A stretch of DNA of 64,000 nt from positions 11,962,647-12,026,646 of the forward strand of contig JADCRB010000016.1 in the NCBI GenBank assembly GCA_021464245.1, read 5' to 3'. Under the pieces are notes generated by a model, which was given only the letters and a program-made list of their open reading frames with translations, was not told where the DNA came from and ran no database searches. Position numbers and translations under genes: made by a program. This document shows, in pieces, positions 24,607-35,161 of this stretch (position 1 is the stretch's first letter; the number at the start of each line of letters is the position of its first letter). Source of the DNA: Carallia brachiata. Taxonomy: Eukaryota; Streptophyta; Magnoliopsida; Malpighiales; Rhizophoraceae.

Positions 24607-25217
24607 CTAGAGAGGCCCGAGACGTAGCTCCAAGTCAAGCTCGACCTCGTCTGGTGGGTCCATGATGTTGACGTCGCTTTCCGGCTGGTTGATGCTGCCG
24701 GAATATTCTGGAAAGAGAGGCAAAGTTTCGCCGGATGGCTCCTTTCTGCTAGAAAAAGTCCTCCTAGACTTAAGTACTTAGGAGGGATGAACATTTGACT
24801 GACTCCATAAGACCACCAGGACCAGTACGCATGCTCCCACAGGCTGCTGCTTTGATCGTTATAGCCTGAAGAGACCATTGCAGTGGTAGAACTCGGACCT
24901 GCTTCATTTGAGGGCGAAGTTGTACTGGTGGGATCTACCATCGGAACGACAGACTGTTCTTTGGAAAAATCAGCTCTCAGTGCTAGTTTTTCCTGCTTCT
25001 CCAATTTTTGGAACCAATAAAACACATTTTTTCCTTCGATTGCCCCGAGTGGGCGCAATCGTGAGACAAGTTGGTAAATCTGAGATGCATTAGGCATAAT
25101 ACCTCCATTGTTGTGGAAGACTTCCTCCAAAATTTGCAGTTGTGCCATGGTTGGTTGCCACCTTATGCGGGGTGACCTTTCTTCTCCCTTGTCTTGAACT
25201 TCTGCAACTGGTTCCAT
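24607..25217 (-). pseudogene. Captured WUSCHEL-clade homeobox ORF in element 1 (one frameshift)
   Basis: Frame opens at 25217. Residues 17-70 match a WOX homeodomain: RIRWQPTMAQLQILEE in helix 1, SQIYQLVSRLR in helix 2, and IEGKNVFYWFQ leading into helix 3, the hallmark of the modern WUS clade. The next residues are KLEKQEKL where WUS proteins have NHKARERQ, so the invariant Asn of helix 3 is lost. A Ser/Thr-rich middle follows. Near 24731-24738 one base is missing relative to the element 2 copy. In the shifted frame the text reads TLPLFPEY (24709-24726), a canonical WUS-box, then an acidic stretch and LDLELRLG before TAG at 24607, like the EAR-like end of WUS. Order and motifs together identify a WUSCHEL-type transcriptional regulator. 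It sits downstream of integrase and would need its own or read-through expression. Whether the frameshift is real or a sequencing error is open. Without the shift correction the frame runs on to 24561. Confidence 0.85.
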
Positions 25218-25349
25218 CTTTCCTGTGGCAGAGGAGCAAAGGTCTGGTGTGTGGTGAAGATCAGTTGAGACTGATGCTAAGTTTTAGACTCAAACCCTCC
25301 GTCGCTTTTATATTTTTGGGCCGTTCACAGTTTATACTTATGCGGGCCA

Positions 25350-25735
25350 GGAGTTGAATTGGATTCTGAACTTGGGTTCTGGACTGTGTTTGGAATTGGA
25401 AATTTTGGGTTTGGGCTTTGGATTGGATTTGGGTCGAGTGTTTGGGCTTCCAGACTTGGATTTTTGGACTTGGGTCGAGTGTTTGGGTTTTGGATTTGGA
25501 TTTTTAGATTTGGGTTGAGTGTTTGGGTTTTGAGTCTGGACTTAGTTTTCAAGCTTTTGAGTTGGGCTTTGAGTTTTCTGAATTGCGCTCAAGTGTTTGG
25601 GCTTGGATTTTCGGGTTAGGATTTTCGCTTGGACTTTCAGATCGGGACTTCCGAACTTTTTTTTTGATTTTTTCTATTTTTTTGATTTTTTTTTCTTTTT
25701 GTTTTTTTGTTTTTTTTTGTTTTTTTTAAACATAT
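25350..25735 (-). repeat. Low-complexity linker between integrase and WUS-like ORF
   Basis: Degenerate short tandem repeats of AAACCCAAACACTCGACCC type (minus strand) at about 25350-25640, then poly-T/A tracts at 25650-25730. Element 2 has the same arrangement at 49688-50125, so the spacer is an old component. Confidence 0.75.
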
Positions 25736-27185
25736 TTACACATAGTACTGTTTCAGAAATTTACCATTGATTGGGCCGATTCGGACGCCTTCTTGGTCTG
25801 ACAGCATGTAAGCGTTGTGAGTATAGGCCTCCTGCACTAGGTATGGCCCGTCCCATTTGGAAGTAAGCTTGTCACCAGGCCGATGCTTCATGTTGATGGC
25901 CGTCGTACTGCAAGAACAAGGTTTCCAACTTGAAAAGATCGAGGGCGGACCCTGCGGTTGAACGTGTTGGTGAGCCGGGCTTGGTAGCACTCAAGTTGCT
26001 GTTGTGCTTCGAGCCTCCTTTCATCGAGAGCTTCTAACTCATCCAGACGTAGGCGAGCATTCTCCTCCTGTGTGAGTCCTTCCAGAACAGCCATGCGCAG
26101 GGATGGAATCTGTGTTTCCAACGGCAGTATTGCTTCGACACCGTAGACAAGTGAGTATGGCATTGCCTGTGTTGGAGTCCGGTAAGTTGTACGATACGCC
26201 CATAATGCCTCCAGAATTCTGTCATGCCAATCTCTTTTGGATTTAGATACTACCTTCCGCAACAGGTTGCATAAGGTCTTGTTGAATGCTTCAGCCAAGC
26301 CATTTGCTGGGCATTGTACATGGATGACTTGTACTGCTTGAACTTGAACTTCTCGCAGAGCTTGTCGATCAAGCTGTTGTAGAATTGCTTGCCATTATCA
26401 GTGATGATGAATCGAGGGACTCCATAGCGATAGATCAGCTGAGTCCGGATGAAATTGGCAACATGCTCCTTCTTTACCTCTCTAAGTGGAATAGCTTCGG
26501 CCCATTTTGAGAAGTAGTCTGTTGCTGCGAGGATGTAAAGATGACCTAGGGATGACTTTGGCAAGGGCCCCACTAAGTCAAGACCCCAAGCTTCAAAGGG
26601 CCAGGATGAGACAGTTGGATGCAGTGGCTCCGGTGGTTGATGTATGTAATTGGCATGAAATTGACAAGCTTGACAAGTTTTAGCAAACTCAATGGAATCA
26701 CGTACCATGGTTGGCCAGTAGTATCCCATCCTTCTGAGTTGGAAGTGCAACTTAGGCCCTGATTGATGTCCGTCACAAACACCAGAACGTGCTTCAGCGA
26801 GAGCCTGTTTTGCCTCTTCATTGCCTAGGCAACGAAGTAAAACTCCATCAAAAGACCTTCGATACAGAGCATCCTTGAGATATATGAAGCGGGGAGCTCG
26901 TCGTTGAATTTCTGTCTTATGACGACGATCTTCAGGCAGCTTCCCGTGCTGTAGATAGTCAATGATTGGTTGGCGCCAATCTTCGTCGTCCGCGAGACGT
27001 ATAGATACAGCGTTGGCTGCTGTAGTTTCTTCATCATCCTTCTGTGGCACTATCCATTTCTGGCATACGGCAACAACTGTAGCCTGGATTTCTGACTTTG
27101 CAAGAGAGGTGGCCAGGTTAGCCAACGCGTCTGCCTGAGTTTTCTCGTCGAGGCACATGCTCCAAGGTGATGCTTTCAAATTCAT
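25736..27185 (-). pseudogene. Integrase of element 1 (frameshifted)
   Basis: Integrates retrotransposon cDNA in the nucleus. Recognised from an H-x(n)-H...CQACQ zinc-binding N-terminus, a core with WGLDLVGPLP (first Asp) and IITDNGKQF (second Asp), a NGLAEAFNKT segment holding the catalytic Glu, and a C-terminal region near SKWDGPYLV. The frame is interrupted near 26290 and near 25890, each by a single base compared with element 2. It ends with a stop at 25736. Upstream it is continuous with the archaeal-type RNase H region through another one-base slip near 27140. Confidence 0.88.
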
Positions 27186-28395
27186 CCATTAGCTGTCGAG
27201 CACGTTGATGGTAAGGCGCAAGTCCTCTTTCTTCATCATACAATCCTGTAAGTTGGTTGATGACGAGCTGGGAATCTCCATGGACTTCTATAGTTGGAAT
27301 CTTCATATCGACAGCCATTTGAAGACCAATGATCAAAGCCTGGTATTCAGCAACATTATTTGAACATAACTCACCGAGAATGATAGCATATGGTAGTATT
27401 TGTCGTTGAGGAGTGACAAACACTATGCCGGCACCAGCACCATCACGCCTTGCTGCACCATCAAAGAACATCGTCCATGGTGGCAGTGTCTCAATGTAAA
27501 AGACCTCTTCATCTGGAAGATCATCTGTGAACTCCCAATCTGACGGAACAGGGTGATCTGCAAGGAAGTCTGCTAGAGCTTGTCCTTTGACTGCTTTTTG
27601 AGGCACGTAGACAATGTCGTAGCTTTGTAGGATTACTGCCCACTTGGCAAGTCGTCCTGACAAGATTGGTCTAGATAAGATATATTTGACAGGATCAGCT
27701 CTGGCAATGAGACGTACCGTGTGAGCTTGCATGTAGTGCCTCAGCTTGTCAATGGCAAAGAACAGTGCTAGACATGTCTTTTCAATGGGCGAATAACTCA
27801 GCTCCGGACCGTTTAGTGTTCTGCTCAAGTAGTACAGGGCAACTTCCTTTCCCTGCTCGTTTTCCTGTGCAAGCAAGGCTCCCAAAGATCTTTCCTGCGC
27901 TGCAATGTAGAGAATCAACGACTTTCCTTGAATTGGAGCACCTAGGACCGGTGGATTGGAAAGGTACTTCTTTATGCTCTCAAAGGCTTTGCTGCAAGCT
28001 TCGTCCCACTCGAAGTTGACATCCTTCTTCATCAACCGATGGAAAGGTTGACATCTCCCAGCTAAATTGGAGATGAAACGGCGAATGTAGGCCAGCTTTC
28101 CTTGTAGACTTCGCAGCTCGTGCAGGTTTTTAGGTTCAGGCATCTTTTGAATTGCCTCAACCTTTGACTGATCAACTTCGATTCCACGATGGCGCACCAC
28201 GAACCCAAGAAACTTTCCTGATGTGACACCGAATGCGCACTTGAGAGGGTTCATTTTGAGCTGATGCCTCCGAAGTCTTTCGAACACTGTCTTGAGATCC
28301 TCGAGGTGGTCTTTGCGCTTCTTAGTCTTTACAACTAAGTCATCAACATAACATTCTACAATCTTGTGCAGCATGTCATCAAAAATTTTTTGCAT
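27118..28395 (-). CDS. RT C-terminus, RNase H and archaeal-type RNase H of element 1
   Basis: Long open stretch. It begins with the RT catalytic YVDD (ECYVDDLVVKTKK) and thumb, followed by the usual gypsy RNase H (FEWDEACSKAFE, LILYIAAQERSLGALL, YYLSRTL) and then by a second RNase H: MFFDGAARRDGAGAGIVF with its Asp, NNVAEYQALIIGL with Glu, and EVHGDSQLVINQL with Asp. That second, archaeal-like domain between pol RNase H and integrase is diagnostic of Tat-lineage Ty3/gypsy elements. Confidence 0.9.
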   Translation of the reverse strand: MQKIFDDMLHKIVECYVDDLVVKTKKRKDHLEDLKTVFERLRRHQLKMNPLKCAFGVTSGKFLGFVVRHRGIEVDQSKVEAIQKMPEPKNLHELRSLQGKLAYIRRFISNLAGRCQPFHRLMKKDVNFEWDEACSKAFESIKKYLSNPPVLGAPIQGKSLILYIAAQERSLGALLAQENEQGKEVALYYLSRTLNGPELSYSPIEKTCLALFFAIDKLRHYMQAHTVRLIARADPVKYILSRPILSGRLAKWAVILQSYDIVYVPQKAVKGQALADFLADHPVPSDWEFTDDLPDEEVFYIETLPPWTMFFDGAARRDGAGAGIVFVTPQRQILPYAIILGELCSNNVAEYQALIIGLQMAVDMKIPTIEVHGDSQLVINQLTGLYDEERGLAPYHQRARQLMDEFESITLEHVPRRENSGRRVG

Positions 28396-29473
28396 AGCAC
28401 GTTGATAAGTGGCGCCAGCATTTTTAATCCAAACGGCATAACTTTGTAGCAGTATATACCTTTTGGGGTGCGGAATGCTGTCAACTCCTCGTCTTCTGGT
28501 GCCATTCTGATTTGGTTATAGCCTGAAGAACCATCCATGAAGGACAATGCTTCGTGACCCGTTGTTGCATCGACTGTGATCTCCGTTATGGGCAACGGAA
28601 AGTCATCTTTCGGGCAGGCCTTGTTAAGATCTCGAAAATCAACACATACCCTCAACTGTCCATTCTTCTTTCTTACCGGGACAATGTTGGCAATCCACGT
28701 TGGGTAGGTGACCTCTCGGATGAAGCCAGCATTGATCAGCTTGTTCACCTCCTCCTCGATTTGTGGAATGAGTTCCGGGCGGAACCGTCGTTGTGGCTGC
28801 TTGACAGAACGAACACCCTTCTTTACTGCTAGACGATGCACCGCAATTTTGGGTCAAGTCCAGGCATTTCTTTGTAACTCCATGCGAACACGTCCCTGTA
28901 TTGACTTAATACCTGAACATATTCTTGCTCTTCTTCTGCAGTAAGTAAAGCACTTACAAATGTAGGTCGAGGATCTTCCGGAGAGCCAAGATTGACCTCC
29001 TTGAGTTCATCAACAGTTGCTTGGCCACCATCTTCAAGTTCCGGGGGAGCCTCCTTCACTTCACCATCTGATGAGTCGGACTCAGCCTCCTCGCTAATTG
29101 TGACATGAAATGTAGAGCCTCTGACTTCACCTTCTTTGTTTGACTGGATAAGCCTGTCTTGTTTGGTGGTGGTGGTGATGGCACGTGCATCAGCTGCTCG
29201 GCTTCGGCTCTTTAGCGTGATCCGCACAGGTGACTTCTCCTGATAGCCTAAGCCAGGTCGGGACTGTGATGTTTGAGAAGTAGCGCCATGTGTGGATGGC
29301 AGCGTACCCATTGTGCTCGGGTTTGAGAAGTCATAGCCCGCCTTTGCCAAAAGCTTGTATGCATTAGGATCAAATCCTTCATGTGTTCTTCTTTCTGGAA
29401 GTGAGCCGCCTTCGACTGCCCCCGTGTGTGGTTTGACGAAGCCTTTTAATGGTTTTGAGAAAAACCGGCTCAA
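28356..29473 (-). pseudogene. Protease-RT linker and RT N-terminal half of element 1
   Basis: RT fingers and palm are read in 28356-28841 (INAGFIREVTYPTWIANIV, VCVDFRDLNKACPKDDFPLP, SFMDGSSGYNQI), with a linker upstream (EEEQEYVQVLSQYRDVFAW at its end). The frame changes near 28835-28841 and again near 28410, where one A of a homopolymer is missing relative to element 2. Confidence 0.85.
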
Positions 29474-30190
29474 TCTTTGGTATCGGCAGAGTGTAAGTCT
29501 CCTTCAGGTTGTGCAGCTTTTGTTTGGGTTGGCTATGTCCTTGCTCCTGTTTAGAATCAATACAATAAGAGAAAGGGGGTTGACCTTCTGAGCGTCGTGA
29601 CTTCGGCACATAGCGTAGGACTGGAGTGGAGCTTGAAGATGCAACATCCTTCGGACGAAGTTCAGCAGGCTGTGGCAGCTTTTCATTTTGGAGCCTGGGG
29701 TTGGCATTGGCAGGTTCTTCGACAGCTTTTCCCTTTTTGTGGATGCCCCCAGTCCAAGTAGCTTTTGATGGAATGATCTCCGGATTGTCTGTGTCGGTGT
29801 AGAAGACTGCATCCGCCAAATGTGATTCAGCATCATCGAACGGCTTTAAGTCAGCATTGACCTTTTGAACGCCACCATTGTAGTACTTGAAGCACTGATG
29901 CAGGCTTGAGAGCACAACTCCATTTCCATGAATCCACGGTCGTCCTAGCAACATCTTATATGTGGTACGTGCATCAATCATGAAATAGAGTGCTAGAAGT
30001 GAGATTACCGATAGTTAGCTCCAAGCGAATCATCCCAATTGCTTTCTGTCCTCCTTGATTAAAGCCATGAATCATCAAGCGGCTGTCTGATAATTCATCA
30101 CACCGATGCCGAGCTCCTTTATGGTGGATTTTGGGATAATATTGACTGCTGACCATCGTCGATCAGAATACGTCGGACCTTCTGTTCTCT
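29379..30190 (-). pseudogene. Retropepsin-like protease region of element 1
   Basis: The active-site segment, seen intact in element 2 as LIDDGSAVNII, is present here at about 30135-30170 but with one base missing right after the DDG codons. Downstream text (RLMIHGFNQGGQKAIG, MLLGRPWIHGNG) is typical of plant Ty3/gypsy aspartic proteases. A linker rich in charged residues follows to 29379. Confidence 0.8.
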
Positions 30191-32190
30191 CACATAGCCT
30201 GATACATACAGCGGCCGATTGTGGGGTTTGGACCCCAGCAGGAGATCCTCATCTGAAAATGAGATAGCAGAGTAACATCCGACGTGATTTTGGTCCGCCT
30301 GTTGCTCCGCTGAGTTAGAATCATTGATGGCTGTGATTCAGCTGAGGTCTGGAGAGTATTGCTGACTTGATTTTGCCACACTTCTGTTGATTGCAAAGCT
30401 ATAAACAGCTGAGGGTTAGCGAGAAGGGTTTGGAGAGCTTCATATACCTTCTCCGTTGTCGACTTTTTGTTGTCGAGCGGCTCCTCCTTACGGTGTGTCA
30501 CTCTTCTGATGGTTTTGAAGTGATGGTGGTCTGGTTTGCGAGGTTATGCCTTCCTGGTCCAGAATGATTTTATTCTGGCTTTTGAGCTTCATGATTAGCT
30601 CCTTCAGGACGAAACACTTCTCGGTTGGATGACTTACTATCCGGTGATATTTGCAGAATCTCGGATCGCTGACTCGATCCTTTTCATTCGGCCGCTTGCA
30701 CTCTGGGAGTTCGATCAGCTTCGCCTCCAAGAGTTGTTCAAGAATGTCGGGGACGTCTGAGTCGGGGAATGGATACTGCTTTGCTCCAACTCTCGCAATG
30801 TCACCTTCCGCCTTTCCTGTTGTTTTGGCTGAGTTATTTGGGTCGGAGGATTTACCTTAGCTTTGGCGCCCACTTTTACTGGTGCGGCTTCAACAGTCAT
30901 CACTTCTTTCCTTTTCCGGAGCTGTTGGGTTTCTTAATCTCCCTTCTGCCCCCTTGCTGGTCCAACTGGATGGGAACCGTGCCTCCGGAAGTCTGGATGC
31001 TTATCTCCATATCATGTGCGCGGGTCGCCAGTTCTTCGAAAGTTCGGGGTTTGACACCCTGCAGGATGTATAACAGCTCCCAATGCATTCCCTGGATGCA
31101 CATCTACGGCAGAAGTCTCCGTCAGGCGATCTTTGCAGTCCAAGCTGAGGGCACGCCATCTGTTGATGTATTCGACAACGGGCTCTCCTTTCCTTTGTTT
31201 GGTGCTGGTAAGCTCCATCATACTTACCGTCCTTCGAGTGCTGAAAAATCTGTTGAGGAACTCTCGTTGTAGCTGTTCCCAACTGTCGATCGATTCTGGT
31301 TCAAGATTTATGAACCAGGTGAAAGCGGTCTCCCTGAGTGAACGAACAAACTGCTTCACCAAGAGATCTCCATAAGTCCCTGCGTTGTTGCAGGTTTCAA
31401 CGAAGTGGGCGATGTGCTGTTTGGGATCGCCTCGTCCGTCGAATTGTTGAAATTTGGGCGGCTGGTAGCCCAAGGCATGTTGAGACTTTCGATCCGTCTG
31501 GTGTACGGTTTGACGTACATCTGTGATCCTTGGAAGGATGTAGCTTGTTGCAGTCGGATCGTATTGGCTATCATTTCCTGCAATTGTTGAACAGATAGCG
31601 AAGCTACAGAATTTGAGGGTGGCAGCTGTGTAGAACTACCTGGTCGCTTTTCTGCAGGGAAGACGTCGGCTGGTGTGGCTTCTGGAGTGAAACCGGGTGG
31701 ATATGGTTGCTCCTCGCGGATTCGGGATCAACTTGGATCGGGGCTTTTCCTTTGAGAGCTGCGATCTGTTGATCTTTTTCCTCCACGACTCTGATCAGCT
31801 GCAAAATTTTGTTCTCCAATTCTGAAATCCTTTCTCTGTGCTGGTTGTGTTGGTCATCATGACGGCAACAGATGAGGCTCCGGAAAGACTGGGGAGAGAA
31901 ACTCTTCTGATTCTTCTGTGGATCGATGATTTTGTTGAGCAGGCTTCGTCGTGTTGCCCCCGACTTCGATCGGGGTGGGTGATCGACTCCTCCATGCGGC
32001 AAGAGAGTCAGGGGAGAGATCCTGTTGTGAGCTGTGGACTCTCCATTTCATTTTGTCGGGTTTGGACGGCAAGAAATTGTGTCCGTCCCCGGGTTTCTGG
32101 ACCTGCGTACCCAGGTAGGGTAGTTGATGCAGGCAATGGAGCCGTTGGCCTTCTTTTTGTGCAGCAGTGTAGACTCCTTTTCGGTGCCAT
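30190..32190 (-). pseudogene. gag of element 1, copy A (left of the gap)
   Basis: Starts MAPKRS... at 32190. It includes the Retrotrans_gag core at 31012-31473 (AHFVETCNNAGTYGDLLVKQF, WEQLQREFLNRFFSTRR, YINRWRAL) and a CCHC-like variant CKYHRIVSHPTEKC at about 30650. Several one- or two-base indels break it into pieces; the paired copy B differs at other homopolymers. Confidence 0.8.
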
Positions 32191-32221
32191 GGGATGTGCT
32201 GAACACCGGTAAAATTTTCAA

Positions 32222-32333
32222 TCTTTTTTACTTTTTACTTGACTTTGTTTTTACTTTTTATTTTTACTTTTTTACTTTTTTTTTTCACTTTTTACTTTTT
32301 ACTTTTTTTTTTACTTTTTTTTTTTTACTTTTT
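32222..32333. repeat. Pyrimidine-rich (CTTTTTA)n-like tract at the assembly gap
   Basis: Runs of T broken by AC, equivalent to 34200-34320 next to copy B. This tract ends at the unresolved base. Confidence 0.8.
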
Positions 32334-32334
32334 N
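32334..32334. other. Unresolved base (assembly join)
   Basis: The only N in the window. Sequence to its right (32335 onward) restarts at a position equivalent to 30353 and repeats the segment to its left, which is best explained by two overlapping contigs placed end to end. Confidence 0.9.
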
Positions 32335-34177
32335 GAGTATTGCTGACTTGATTTTGCCACACTTCTGTTGATTGCAAAGCTATAAACAGCTGAGGGTTAG
32401 CGAGAAGGGTTTGGAGAGCTTCATATACCTTCTCCGTTGTCGACTTTTTGTTGTCGAGCGGCTCCTCCTTACGGTGTGTCACTCTTCTGATGGTTTTGAA
32501 GTGATGGTGGTCTGGTTTGCGAGTTATGCCTTCCTGGTCCAGAATGATTTTATTCTGGCTTTGAGCTTCATGATTAGCTCCTTCAGGACGAAACACTTCT
32601 CGGTTGGATGACTTACTATCCGGTGATATTTGCAGAATCTCGGATCGCTGACTCGATCCTTTTCATTCGGCCGCTTGCACTCTGGGAGTTCGATCAGCTT
32701 CGCCTCCAAGAGTTGTTCAAGAATGTCGGGGACGTCTGAGTCGGGGAATGGATACTGCTTTGCTCCAACTCTCGCAATGTCACCTTCCGCCTTTCCTGTT
32801 GTTTTGGCTGAGTTATTTGGGTCGGAGGATTTACCTTAGCTTTGGCGCCCACTTTTACTGGTGCGGCTTCAACAGTCATCACTTCTTTCCTTTTCCGGAG
32901 CTGTTGGGTTTCTTAATCTCCCTTCTGCCCCCTTGCTGGTCCAACTGGATGGGAACCGTGCCTCCGGAAGTCTGGATGCTTATCTCCATATCATGTGCGC
33001 GGGTCGCCAGTTCTTCGAAGTTCGGGGTTTGACACCCTGCAGGATGTATAACAGCTCCCAATGCATTCCCTGGATGCACATCTCCACGGCAGAAGTCTCC
33101 GTCAGGCGATCTTTGCAGTCCAAGCTGAGGGCACGCCATCTGTTGATGTATTCGACAACGGGCTCTCCTTTCCTTTGTTTGGTGCTGGTAAGCTCCATCA
33201 TACTTACCGTCCTTCGAGTGCTGAAAAATCTGTTGAGGAACTCTCGTTGTAGCTGTTCCCAACTGTCGATCGATTCTGGTTCAAGATTTATGAACCAGGT
33301 GAAAGCGGTCTCCCTGAGTGAACGAACAAACTGCTTCACCAAGAGATCTCCATAAGTCCCTGCGTTGTTGCAGGTTTCAACGAAGTGGGCGATGTGCTGT
33401 TTGGGATCGCCTCGTCCGTCGAATTGTTGAAATTTGGGCGGCTGGTAGCCCAGGGCATGTTGAGACTTTCGATCCGTCTGGTGTACGGTTTGACGTACAT
33501 CTGTGATCCTTGGAAGGATGTAGCTTGTTGCAGTCGGATCGTATTGGCTATCATTTCCTGCAATTGTTGAACAGATAGCGAAGCTACAGAATTTGAGGGT
33601 GGCAGCTGTGTAGAACTACCTGGTCGCTTTTCTGCAGGGAAGACGTCGGCTGGTGTGGCTTCTGGAGTGAAACCGGGTGGATATGGTTGCTCCTCGCGAA
33701 TTTCAGGATCAACTTGGATCGGGGCCTTTCCTTTGAGAGCGGCGATCTGTTGATCTTTTTCCTCCACGACTCTGATCAGCTGCAAAATTTTTTCTCCAAT
33801 TCTGAAATTCTTTCCTCTGTGCTGGTTGTGTTGGTCATCATGACGGCAACAGATGAGGCTCCGGGAAAGACTGGGGGAGAAACTCTTCTGATTCTTCTGT
33901 GTGTGAGTTGGATTTGTTGAGCAGGCTTCGTCGTGTTGCCCCCGACTTCGATCGGGGTGGGTGATCGACTCCTCCATGCGGCAAGAGAGTCAGGGGAGAG
34001 ATCCTGTTGTGCGAGCTGTGGACTCTCCATTTCGATATTTTGTCGGGTTTGGACGGCAAGAAATTGTGTCCGTCCCCGGGTTTCTGGACCTGCGTACCCA
34101 GGTAGGGTAGTTGATGTAGGCAGTGGAGCCGTTGCCTTCTTTTTTGTGGCAGCAGTTGTACTCCTTTTCGGTGCCAT
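32335..34177 (-). pseudogene. gag of element 1, copy B (right of the gap)
   Basis: Near-identical to 30353-32190, offset by about 1,980 bp. It begins at 34177 (MAPKRS) and holds the same gag core and the CKYHRIVSHPTEKC knuckle at about 32630, truncated at the N. It differs from copy A mainly by one-base indels in homopolymers. Confidence 0.85.
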
Positions 34178-34350
34178 TTGATGTGCTGAACACCTGTAAA
34201 TTTTTTTTTTTTACTTTTTACTTTTTTACTTTTTTTTTTTTTTACTTTTTTACTTTTTTTTTTACTTTTTTTTTTACTTTTTTTTTTTTCTCTCGGCTCC
34301 CCTTTTACCTCTTTTTTTTTTTTAAGGAACAAGAGATGGGAGGTGAAGAT

Positions 34351-34368
34351 GTCCCACCGAGCGTGCCA
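34351..34368 (-). other. Primer-binding-site-like sequence, element 1
   Basis: TGGCACGCTCGGTGGGAC on the minus strand, a few bases inside the 5' LTR. Element 2 has the counterpart TGGTATGCTTGGAGGGAC. The cognate tRNA is not assigned. Confidence 0.6.
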
Positions 34369-34374
34369 AAAATT

Positions 34375-35161
34375 TGTAAAGCGTAAATTTCGAGGTCTAA
34401 AATAATTAAACTCGAAAATACAAAAATAAATTACAAATAAAAATTGTAAATAAAAGAAAATTTACGTGGGGTCGATCTCCGTAGATCCTCCGATTAGTGT
34501 TCCTTTTTTGACTCCGTCAAGGGCTGCACGAGCTTGATCTTGACAGAAATAATTTCCACAACTTTTTCTTGAACTGGGTAGACTGAAACCGGATCTGATT
34601 TGGACGTTTTGACTACGGTTAAGAACCGCAGAGACCTGATCTGAGCCGATCTGGCTTAATTTCACCGAGGGTCGAAGGGACTTGTTCTCGGATGAGCTGC
34701 CTGGATTTTGCTGAGGGCCGTATGAGACTTAATCCCAGCCGGATTTGTAGTAATTTGATATTTTCAGATTTATATTCTCATAAATTCAGATCTAGGACGA
34801 TCGGAGAATATAAATCTAAAAATAACTTTGGAAATGGAAACAGCAAATTTTTTGGGCTTACCCCTGAAATATCTCTCAAAAAGGAGTTAGGAGAGTATAC
34901 TGCAGAGTAAAAGCACGTAAGAAAAGGAGAAATTTTTTTGAGAGATTTTCAAAATTTTCTTTTTCTCTCAAATTTTTTGAATTTTTCTGTTTACAGATTT
35001 GCTGAATGTGTTTTGAACTGAGAGGTAGGGGCCTATTTATAGGGTTCCTTTCCCATGTGAACATCACATGGGAAAGGAATCTTTTAATTCATTAATTTTT
35101 TTTTTTCAAAGTTGGAAGTCGGCAACGCCAATTTTGACTTTTTTTTTTTTTTTCATTTACA
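34375..35161 (-). repeat. 5' LTR of element 1
   Basis: Plus strand begins TGTAAAGCG and ends CATTTACA. One TATAAATA on the minus strand (35034-35041). 787 bp. Confidence 0.8.

Larger units (their letters stand above)
22682..35161 (-). mobile_element. Ty3/gypsy Tat-type LTR retrotransposon, element 1, with captured WUSCHEL-like ORF
   Basis: LTRs of the form TG...CA at both ends (22682-23659 and 34375-35161), a PBS-like site inside the 5' LTR and a purine tract TTGAAGTGGGGC before the 3' LTR set orientation to minus. Internal order is gag, protease, RT, RNase H, archaeal-type RNase H, integrase, low-complexity linker, WUS-like ORF, 3' untranslated region. The second RNase H domain before integrase is a known Tat-lineage trait. 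Flanks TAAAG and CAAGG are only weakly alike as a target duplication. Coding frames are broken by several single-base indels, mostly at homopolymers, and the gag region is duplicated around an unresolved base. The LTRs agree closely over their first 650 bp (plus-strand left side) but differ after that, so the assembly may be chimeric. Confidence 0.88.

Noticed and set aside
30190..34200. Genuine gag duplication in element 1
   Set aside because: Exact placement of the N at the repeat start and homopolymer-type differences make a contig overlap far more likely.
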